The translations under genes were made by a program, and so were the position numbers. Shown piece after piece: positions 7,874 to 13,893 of a stretch of DNA of 32,556 nt. Numbering within the stretch: position 1 is the first letter of the stretch; each line of letters starts with the position of its first letter. Source of the stretch: Catenulispora sp. (GTDB taxonomy: Bacteria; Actinomycetota; Actinomycetes; Streptomycetales; Catenulisporaceae); assembly GCA_013361685.1 (NCBI GenBank), contig JABFXP010000727.1:1-32556 (forward strand), given 5' to 3'. Below the pieces are notes generated by a model. The model was not told where the DNA came from. It did no database searches and was given only the letters and a program-made list of their open reading frames with translations.

Positions 7874-8566
7874 TCAGGCCAGGGCGATCCGGTCCAGGCC
7901 GGCCCAGAAGTTGTTCAGCGCGGTCAGGACCTCGTCGGCACCGCGGATCAGCTCCTGGCAGGCGACCTCGTCGGTCGCGGCGGCGAGCAGCGCGTCCTGG
8001 ATCCAGTCCACGTGGTTCGACTCGATCAGGATGTGGAGGTAGAAGTAGTTGTAGTCCTCGTGGTCCCAGCCCTTGTAGAGCCGGAAGCCCTCGTACAGGT
8101 TGACGATCATCGGGAAGCCGAACTCCTCGATGACGTAGTGCGCGCCGATCGCGGCGTTCGGCGACTCCTCGAGGAACAGCCGGCGCAGGGTCGCCACCAG
8201 CTCCTCGGCCTCCGGCGCGTGCTGGGCGGTCCGGTAGTCGTCGAGCTTGACGCCGATGCCCTTGAGCACGTCCTCGAACATCAGGAAGTGCGCATCCCCG
8301 TGTCCGTCGCCGAGCTCGGAGACCACGGTGCGGGAGAGCTTGAAGCGGATCAGCTCGTCGTCGACGCGCTGCGCCAGGCCCGCGAGGATCTGCGGGAAGG
8401 TGCGGATGTAGAGGTAGTAGCTCTGGAAGATCTCCTTGACCTTCTCCGGCGGCAGCGGCGCTTTGCGGAAGGTCTGGTAGAAGGCGTTGTCGTTGATCCC
8501 GGAATCGGTGATCATCTGCTTGATCCGGTCGACGATCGCGGTTCCGTCGATGGTGGCGGTTGTCAT
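7874..8566 (-). CDS. haem-oxygenase-like diiron oxidase/oxygenase (iron-containing redox enzyme family)
   Basis: 230 residues, all-helical, resembling the haem-oxygenase-like diiron (HDO) superfamily that includes CADD, UndA, BesC and the SznF core. Candidate iron ligands are E84 and H93 in SELGDGHGDAH, E147 or E148 in YVIEEFGF, and H178, E182 and H185 in YLHILIESNH, i.e. the expected six-residue set with the Hx3[DE]x2H helix. Members activate O2 at two irons for N-oxygenation, C-C cleavage to alkenes or oxidative decarboxylation, usually on amino or fatty acids. The ATG overlaps the stop of the DMT gene as ATGA. In this operon it is a strong candidate for the key oxidative step. A TenA or PqqC-like role is less likely given the intact metal ligands. 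Confidence 0.82.
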   Translation of the reverse strand: MTTATIDGTAIVDRIKQMITDSGINDNAFYQTFRKAPLPPEKVKEIFQSYYLYIRTFPQILAGLAQRVDDELIRFKLSRTVVSELGDGHGDAHFLMFEDVLKGIGVKLDDYRTAQHAPEAEELVATLRRLFLEESPNAAIGAHYVIEEFGFPMIVNLYEGFRLYKGWDHEDYNYFYLHILIESNHVDWIQDALLAAATDEVACQELIRGADEVLTALNNFWAGLDRIALA

Positions 8567-9690
8567 CGCTGTGCAGTACCTTCCTTTGGCGGGACATGAC
8601 GATCGCTGGCACGGGACTCCAGACTCCCGCGCGACAGCGTGAAGTTGGTGTAGATGAGGGCCGCCGAGGCGGCGCCGACCAGCAGCGGCGCGGCCAGGTC
8701 GCCCCAGGGGTGGAAGACGTACTCCGGGCCCAGGGCGAAGACCGGGACCAGCGGGGTGACCACCGAGACCCGGGCCGAGGGCAGTTTCGCGATCGCCCAC
8801 TGCAACAGCACCGTGGGCAGCACGACGAACGTCACCGCGAGCCCGATCAGCCGCAGCACCGTCGCCGGGTCCGAGCCGAGCAGTCGCAGCACGTCGCCGC
8901 CGCCCAGCGCGCCGGTGACCACCAGCAGCAGACCGAAGCGCACGCACAGGATGGTGCTGGTGGGCGCGTTCACGCGCCGGTGCAGCACCGAGGAACAGTA
9001 GATGTAGACGCTGCCGAGCGAGCCGGCCACCAGCGCCAGGACCAGGCCGGCGCTGACCGCGGAGCTGTGCAGCGGCGTGCCGGAGCCGGACTTGGCGGTG
9101 AGCCGGACCACGACCAGCAGGCCCAGCGATGTCACCGCCACGGTGACGCCCCACCACGTCGCGCCGCGGAACCGGCTGCCGCCGGCCGCGCTGGCCAGCG
9201 CCACTCCCCCGACGGCGACCGCGCCCTGGTAGACCGCCGACTCCACGGACGCCTCGATGCGTTGCAGCGCCATGAACATGAACAGCCAGCTCGCGAGAGT
9301 CAGGACGTTGAGGATCGCGACGTCCTTCGGGTTCGCCGCGACGAACCGGACCACCTCGCGCAGCCGGCGCCGGGCGAAGACCAGGTAGACGGCTTGGGCG
9401 ATGAGGAAGGTGGTAAAGGTCAGCGCCTCGGAGCTGACGTCGCCGAAGGAGAAGGTGACCCAGGTCGCGGAGACGGCGGTGGCGACGCAGTAGCCGAGGA
9501 GTGCGAGCATCGCCAGGGTGCTGACGGGAATGCGGCTGACGGCGGTGAGGCGTGGGCCGGTGCGGGGTGTCGCGGAGTGGGACGGCGTCCGGGCGGGCTC
9601 GGACGCAAGGCGTCCGTCCGCGGCACCGGGTTCCTCGGCGCCGAGCTCCCGAGAGCCGAGCTTCTGAGCGCCGATCTCGCCGGCGCTCAC
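8563..9690 (-). CDS. DMT/EamA-like multispanning transporter
   Basis: About 375 residues. A hydrophilic, Glu/Gly/Ser-rich N-terminal tail (about 45 residues) is followed by nine or ten hydrophobic segments starting at TLAMLALLGYCVATAVSA. It has the general outline of the drug/metabolite transporter superfamily, with the pattern FMALQRIEASVESAVYQGAV in the first half resembling the conserved helix 4 region. The start is taken as GTG at 9690, which overlaps the oxidoreductase stop as GTGA; its own stop overlaps the next ATG. This is the second DMT-type protein of the locus. It probably exports the metabolite or an intermediate, but direction and substrate are not visible. Confidence 0.75.
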   Translation of the reverse strand: MSAGEIGAQKLGSRELGAEEPGAADGRLASEPARTPSHSATPRTGPRLTAVSRIPVSTLAMLALLGYCVATAVSATWVTFSFGDVSSEALTFTTFLIAQAVYLVFARRRLREVVRFVAANPKDVAILNVLTLASWLFMFMALQRIEASVESAVYQGAVAVGGVALASAAGGSRFRGATWWGVTVAVTSLGLLVVVRLTAKSGSGTPLHSSAVSAGLVLALVAGSLGSVYIYCSSVLHRRVNAPTSTILCVRFGLLLVVTGALGGGDVLRLLGSDPATVLRLIGLAVTFVVLPTVLLQWAIAKLPSARVSVVTPLVPVFALGPEYVFHPWGDLAAPLLVGAASAALIYTNFTLSRGSLESRASDRHVPPKEGTAQR

Positions 9691-10985
9691 CGGACGTCCC
9701 GGACCGACTCGCCGACCGTGCCGATCGGGGTGCTCGTGCTGCTCGTGCTGCTCGTGCTGCTGGCGGTCGCCGGACCGGTCGCGCTGGCCGCGCTGGCCGT
9801 ACCGGCCGCACCGATCGCCACGATCCGGTCGGCGGCCACGGCGGGCGTCATCTCGTTCACCGAGCGATGGCCGCGGCTGGCACCGGTGAGATACACCGAA
9901 CGCCACGCGGTGCGACCGTCCTCGTCGACGCGGATGCGCCCGTCGGCCTCGCGCGGCAGGGCGCTCAGCGCCGCGCTCGGCGGGTACACCGGCTCCGATC
10001 CCGTCGCCCAGATCACCACGGTGTCCGCCTCGCGCCACTCGGCCCAGCCGTCTCCGGCCCGTTCGGCGACCGCGTGCTCGCACCGGCCCGGCAGGGAGCA
10101 GCGGGTCAGGCGCACGTCGTTGTCGGCGTCGAGATATCCGATCCGGAACCGCAGCACCTCCCCGGGCACCAGCTCCAGTTCGCGGTAGACCAGCAGTCTG
10201 ATGCAGATCCCCGACATGAGCCCGTCCCGGCAGGACATGGCGCTCTTGGCGACCAGCTCGCACGTCAGGCCGGACTGGCCGCGCCAGGCGTAGCGGTCTT
10301 CGGTCTCCACCGGGAAGATGCCGTGGTACCGGCTGGCCAGGATCACCACGTCCCGCCCCAGCCCGGCGACCAGCGCGGCGGTCTGCATCCCGGAGTTGCC
10401 GGCCCCGACGATCACCAGGCGCTTGTCCCGGCACAGCTCGGCCCGCTCCTCGGGGGTCATGCGGTACACCTCGTCGTACCCGACCGCGCCGAGCGCCGCC
10501 CATTCCGGCGGGGCGGGCTTCGGCCGGGAGCCGGTGGCCAGGACGACCGTCTCGGCTTCCATCAGGTGGCTGGAACCGTCCGCATTCCGAACCCGCAGCA
10601 CGCAGGCGCTGTCCCAGCTCCCCGGGCCCGAGCCGGCCACCGGAGCCAGGTCCTCGACGGTACCGTCCACCAGGTGTGCGCCGACGCTGCGAAGGCAGGC
10701 CACCACATAGGCGTCGTACTGCGCCGAAGACGGACGCAGCCGTCCCGGCGGCAACATCGCCGCCAGCTCCTCCGGCGCCCCGGGTATCAGCAACTCGTGG
10801 CGGTAGGACTGCAACTCCGCGTCGCCCATGAATCCCATGCCGCTGCCCCAGTGACTGGCCACGACCACCACTTCACCGGGGTCGCCGCCCCATGACAGCG
10901 CCTGCATGGCAGCCGCCGGACCACCACCCACCACCGCCAGGGGCCACCGCCGCGCCGGCCGATCCGAGACGACATCCCATGACAT
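9687..10985 (-). CDS. FAD/NAD(P)-dependent oxidoreductase, N-monooxygenase-like
   Basis: 432 residues with two Rossmann motifs: FAD-binding VVGGGPAAA (18-26) and the NAD(P)-binding VIVGAGNSGMQTA after residue 195, plus two ATGS motifs (VVLATGS and VIWATGS). This order is shared by flavoprotein monooxygenases of the ornithine N-hydroxylase/Baeyer-Villiger group and by some amino acid N-oxygenases, so N- or C-oxidation of an amino acid is plausible; which one cannot be settled from sequence. The C-terminal 40 residues are a low-complexity Ala/Ser/Thr tail encoded by a 9-bp tandem repeat (about 9731-9762). It is the first gene of the six-gene minus-strand operon, with a 225-bp non-coding region in front. 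Its stop overlaps the DMT gene start as GTGA. Confidence 0.82.
   Translation of the reverse strand: MSWDVVSDRPARRWPLAVVGGGPAAAMQALSWGGDPGEVVVVASHWGSGMGFMGDAELQSYRHELLIPGAPEELAAMLPPGRLRPSSAQYDAYVVACLRSVGAHLVDGTVEDLAPVAGSGPGSWDSACVLRVRNADGSSHLMEAETVVLATGSRPKPAPPEWAALGAVGYDEVYRMTPEERAELCRDKRLVIVGAGNSGMQTAALVAGLGRDVVILASRYHGIFPVETEDRYAWRGQSGLTCELVAKSAMSCRDGLMSGICIRLLVYRELELVPGEVLRFRIGYLDADNDVRLTRCSLPGRCEHAVAERAGDGWAEWREADTVVIWATGSEPVYPPSAALSALPREADGRIRVDEDGRTAWRSVYLTGASRGHRSVNEMTPAVAADRIVAIGAAGTASAASATGPATASSTSSTSSTSTPIGTVGESVRDVR
9731..9762. repeat. 9-bp tandem repeat inside the oxidoreductase 3' end
   Basis: The unit TGCTGCTCG recurs in about three and a half copies. Read on the minus strand it encodes a Ser/Ser/Thr run in the C-terminal tail. 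Such in-frame short repeats can change in copy number without breaking the reading frame. Confidence 0.7.
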
Positions 10986-11022
10986 GCCCTAGAGCTTGCT
11001 GGAGGCACACCGAGAGTTTCTA

Positions 11023-11056
11023 GTGTCGCTCCTGGGAGGTGTCGCGAGTGTGTCGG
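11023..11056. promoter_or_regulatory. repeated GTGTCG motif upstream of the biosynthetic operon
   Basis: GTGTCGC occurs at 11023-11029 and again at 11039-11045, with a third partial copy GTGTCGG at 11050-11056. The block lies 38-71 bp before the first operon gene (start at 10985). On the minus strand the sequence CACTAGAAA near 11020 could act as a -10 region. The motif may be a regulator site, but no palindrome or clear -35 supports it. Confidence 0.3.
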
Positions 11057-11210
11057 CACCGCGTATATCGCCGATCCGAACTCCGCCAATGGCAGGTACT
11101 CTCACCTGGCCATTCATGGCCGGCTGGCAGGCGATTCGGCGCGCAACGGACGGTGTCTAAGAACATGGATATACCTGGCCGGTACGGTCCCGGCGCCGCC
11201 GGCTCCCGGC

Positions 11211-11783
11211 TTACGAGCCGGCGGGCCGGATCCCGTCGAGCGTCACGTCGATGAGCCGGTCCACCGCCGCCTGCGAGCCGAGCCCGGCGGCGGCGGTCAG
11301 CGCGTGCAGGCAATAGGCGGCGAGTTCCGGCGCGGGGACGTCGGCGCGGACCTCGCCGCGGTCGGCGGCTTCGGCGATCAGGGCGGTCAGGAAGTCGTTG
11401 AGGTGCGAATAGGCCTGGACGATGTGCTCGCTCTGGTGCAGCAGGCTCGCCAAGTCGGTGCCGTGCTCCTGGCGGCGGGACAGGTGCGCGTAGGTGCGCA
11501 GCACGGTCCGCAGCCGCTGGGGCGGGGTGGCCGCCTCGCCGGCCTCGGCGAGCTGGTGCAGGTGGGCGCCGATCTGGCGTTCGTGCCAGGCCACCAGGAT
11601 CGATTCCAGGTCCGGGAAGTACTTGTAGAGCGTCGCCCGGCCGATGCCGGACTCCTTCGCGATCTGCGACATCGACACGCCGGTCAGGCCGTGTTCGGCG
11701 ACCAGCTTCGCGGTGGCGTCCAGGGTCGCGTCGCGCACCGCGTCGCGGTGGGCCGCGATGGTCTCGCTCCAGATCTTCGGCAT
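11211..11783 (-). CDS. TetR/AcrR-family repressor
   Basis: 190 residues. The N-terminal HTH (about 15-62) reads ATLDATAKLVAEHGLTGVSM, then QIAKESGIGRATLYKYFPDLESIL, the canonical TetR helix-turn-helix with the YKYF motif. The C-terminal helical ligand and dimer domain has no feature that names a ligand. The gene is divergent from a transporter/P450 operon and two near-palindromic 11-bp sites lie between them, so it most likely represses both itself and that operon. A TATGAT -10 element lies six bases before the ATG, so its mRNA is probably leaderless. It could also act on the biosynthetic operon downstream on the same strand, but no matching site was seen there. Confidence 0.9.
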   Translation of the reverse strand: MPKIWSETIAAHRDAVRDATLDATAKLVAEHGLTGVSMSQIAKESGIGRATLYKYFPDLESILVAWHERQIGAHLHQLAEAGEAATPPQRLRTVLRTYAHLSRRQEHGTDLASLLHQSEHIVQAYSHLNDFLTALIAEAADRGEVRADVPAPELAAYCLHALTAAAGLGSQAAVDRLIDVTLDGIRPAGS

Positions 11784-11788
11784 GCGCC

Positions 11789-11819
11789 TATCATAGACGC
11801 CCTGACCTTGTCGTAGACA
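11789..11819. promoter_or_regulatory. tandem TetR operator sites and leaderless TetR promoter
   Basis: TGTCGTAGACA (11809-11819) is a palindrome with a 3-base centre. TATCATAGACG (11789-11799) matches it at 8 of 11 positions and lies exactly 20 bp away, about two helical turns. The nearer site overlaps the minus-strand TATGAT (11795-11790), which ends six bases before the TetR ATG, so binding would block the repressor's own promoter. Confidence 0.6.
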
Positions 11820-11826
11820 GATCGAG

Positions 11827-11855
11827 TTGACAGCGACACATTGTCTCGAAAAACT
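11827..11855 (+). promoter_or_regulatory. candidate promoter of the ABC transporter/P450 operon
   Basis: A consensus -35 TTGACA at 11827-11832 is followed after 17 bases by AAAACT, a weak -10. GACA-CAT-TGTC in the spacer is another short inverted repeat that could bind the adjacent TetR. A transcript from here would have a leader of roughly 100 bases. Confidence 0.4.
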
Positions 11856-11874
11856 GGTGCCAACGAGCGACGGG

Positions 11875-11929
11875 CTGGTCGAGCATTCCGCCTGGTCGAG
11901 CGTTCGAGCCGGTCAAGCCGTTCGAGCCG
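11875..11929. repeat. short direct repeats in the leader of the ABC operon
   Basis: CTGGTCGAGC occurs at 11875 and 11892, and GTTCGAGCCG at 11902 and 11920, so related TCGAGC cores recur every 10-18 bases. They lie between the presumed promoter and the first start codon. No function is evident. Confidence 0.45.
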
Positions 11930-11958
11930 AGAGCTTCCTTCGACGACAGGAGCACGCC

Positions 11959-12126
11959 ATGTCCGAGCTGCCCACGCATTCCGACACCGGATCCGGGCCG
12001 GCCGAGCCCGGGATCGCGCCGGCGTCCCGGCGCCGCCGGCTGCTGATCATCGGCGTCGTGGTGGCGCTGGTGGTGGTGTTCGTCGTGCTGCACCTGACCG
12101 GTGTGGTGGGCGGAGAGAGCCACTGA
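11959..12126 (+). CDS. small single-pass membrane protein
   Basis: 55 residues. A hydrophilic N-terminus rich in Pro, Ser and Gly is followed by RRRR and one hydrophobic helix (about residues 28-50) ending VVGGESH. Positive charges before the helix predict a cytoplasmic N-terminus. The ATG follows AGGAG with a 7-base spacer, and the stop overlaps the ABC ATPase ATG as TGATG, so it is coupled to the transporter and may be an accessory subunit. No family was recognised. Confidence 0.72.
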   Translation: MSELPTHSDTGSGPAEPGIAPASRRRRLLIIGVVVALVVVFVVLHLTGVVGGESH

Positions 12127-13061
12127 TGATCGAGGCGGTCACGCTCACCAAGCACTACGGGGCCGTCAAAGCGGTGGACGGCCTGTCGTTCACCGTCCCG
12201 AGCGGCACGGTGACCGGGTTCCTGGGGCCGAACGGCGCCGGGAAGTCGACCACGATGCGGATGATCCTGGGGTTGGACACCCCGGATGCGGGGACGGTCA
12301 CCGTCAACGGCCGGCGCTACGCCGGGTATCGCCGGCCGCTGCGGGAAGTCGGCGCGCTGCTGGACGCCAAGGCCGTCGCCGGCGGCCGCTCCGCCCGCAA
12401 CCACCTGCGGTGGCTGGCGGCCAGCAACGGCATCCCGGCCGCCCGCGCGGACGAGGTGCTGCGGCAGGTCGGATTGGGCAGCGCCGCGGGCAAGCTGGTC
12501 GGCGGCTTCTCCCTCGGGATGGCCCAGCGGCTGGGCATCGCCGCCGCCCTGCTCGGCGACCCGCCGGTGCTGATGTTCGACGAGCCGGTCAACGGGCTGG
12601 ACCCCGAGGGCGTGGCGTGGATCAGGACGCTGCTCAAGGCGCTGGCCGCCGAGGGCCGCACCGTGTTCCTGTCCAGCCACTTGATGAGCGAGATGGCGCT
12701 GACCGCCGACCGCCTGGTCATCATCGGCCGCGGCCGCCTCATCGCGCAGACCTCGATGGCCGACCTGCTCGCCGAGGGCACCGGCAACCACATCCGGGTC
12801 CGCGCGGCCGAAGCCGCCGAGCTGGCCACGGCCCTGACGGGGCGCGGCGCGCGGGTCACCACCGAGCCGGACGGCGCGCTGCGCGTCACCGGCGCCACCG
12901 CCGACGAGATCGGCGAGCTCGCGCGCGTACGCGGCTTCGGCCTGGCCGAGCTCGCCGAACAGCAGATGTCGCTGGAGCAGCGGTACATGGAGCTCACCCA
13001 CGACGCCGCCGAATACACCGCCGCCGGCACCGCGCCAACGGCCGCCCTGAGCACGAAGTGA
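12126..13061 (+). CDS. ABC transporter ATP-binding protein (ABC-2 type export)
   Basis: 311 residues. Walker A GPNGAGKST (about 35-43), signature FSLGMAQR (about 135), Walker B LMFDEPVNGLDPEG (about 155-168) and the switch histidine in FLSSHLMSEM are intact. The signature has SLGMA in place of the common LSGGQ, which is normal for the actinobacterial ABC-2 exporter branch (bacitracin or multidrug type). The C-terminal 90 residues form the usual regulatory extension. It powers the permease encoded ten bases downstream. Location in a TetR-controlled operon suggests inducible drug or metabolite efflux. Confidence 0.93.
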   Translation: MIEAVTLTKHYGAVKAVDGLSFTVPSGTVTGFLGPNGAGKSTTMRMILGLDTPDAGTVTVNGRRYAGYRRPLREVGALLDAKAVAGGRSARNHLRWLAASNGIPAARADEVLRQVGLGSAAGKLVGGFSLGMAQRLGIAAALLGDPPVLMFDEPVNGLDPEGVAWIRTLLKALAAEGRTVFLSSHLMSEMALTADRLVIIGRGRLIAQTSMADLLAEGTGNHIRVRAAEAAELATALTGRGARVTTEPDGALRVTGATADEIGELARVRGFGLAELAEQQMSLEQRYMELTHDAAEYTAAGTAPTAALSTK

Positions 13062-13071
13062 GGACCCTGTC

Positions 13072-13893
13072 ATGACCGCCGCCACCGTGCTCGCGCCCCC
13101 GTCGGCGCCCACCACTCGTCGCGGGGACTTCGGCAACCTCCTGCGCGCCGAGTTCATCAAGCTCCGCACCGTCCGCTCCACCTACTGGACGCTGCTGATC
13201 GCCTTCGCCGCCAACATCGGTTTCGCGGTGCTGGCCGCCTCGGTGATCGCGCCCCGGCTGTCCGCGCACGACCGCGCCCAAGTGGACGTCGTCCAACTGG
13301 CCCTGGCCGGCATCCACCTGTCGCAGATCGCTTACGGCGTCCTGGGCGCGCTGGTCGTCACCGGCGAGTACGGCTCCGGGATGATCCGCGCCACCTTCGC
13401 CGCCGTCCCGCGTCGCAGGGTGCTGCTGGCGGCGAAGGCGACGGTCTTCACCGGCGTCACCCTGGTCACCGCGACCGCTTCCACTTTCGCCGCCTATCTC
13501 GCCTTCCAGGCGGCGCTGCCGGCGAACACCTTGTCCGGGACCGCGCTGTCGGCCCCCGGCATCGCGCGCGCCGTGGCCGGCGGCGGCCTGTACCTGACGG
13601 CGCTCGGGCTGCTGGGCTTCGGGCTCGGTGTCATCCTGCGGTCCTCGGCGGGCGCCATCGCGACGGTGTTCGGGTTGCTGTTCGTGCCGCCGCTGCTGTT
13701 GGACTTGCTGCCCGGCGGCTGGAAGAACGACGTCGGGCCCTACATCCCGATGGAAGCCGGGAACCAGGTCTACGTCGCCGTCCAGCACGAGGCCGTCGCG
13801 CTGGCGCCGTGGACCGGCTTCGCAGTGTTCTGCGCTTACGCCGCGGTCGCAGTCGCGACCGGTCTGGCTGTTATCAATCGGAGGGATGTGTGA
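13072..13893 (+). CDS. ABC-2 type transporter permease
   Basis: 273 residues with about six membrane segments. The N-terminal LLRAEFIKLRTVRSTYWTLL is the typical amphipathic entry helix of ABC-2 permeases that pair with a single ATPase, and VTGEYGSGMIRATFAAVPRR is the conserved coupling loop. It forms the export channel with the preceding ATPase. The stop overlaps the ATG of the P450 gene as TGATG, so all four genes are probably made together. Confidence 0.92.
   Translation: MTAATVLAPPSAPTTRRGDFGNLLRAEFIKLRTVRSTYWTLLIAFAANIGFAVLAASVIAPRLSAHDRAQVDVVQLALAGIHLSQIAYGVLGALVVTGEYGSGMIRATFAAVPRRRVLLAAKATVFTGVTLVTATASTFAAYLAFQAALPANTLSGTALSAPGIARAVAGGGLYLTALGLLGFGLGVILRSSAGAIATVFGLLFVPPLLLDLLPGGWKNDVGPYIPMEAGNQVYVAVQHEAVALAPWTGFAVFCAYAAVAVATGLAVINRRDV

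Noticed and set aside
9691-10503. Upstream extension of the DMT transporter frame
   Set aside because: It lies antisense to nothing but out of frame within the oxidoreductase gene; GTG at 9690 gives the GTGA coupling and a sensible N-terminus.
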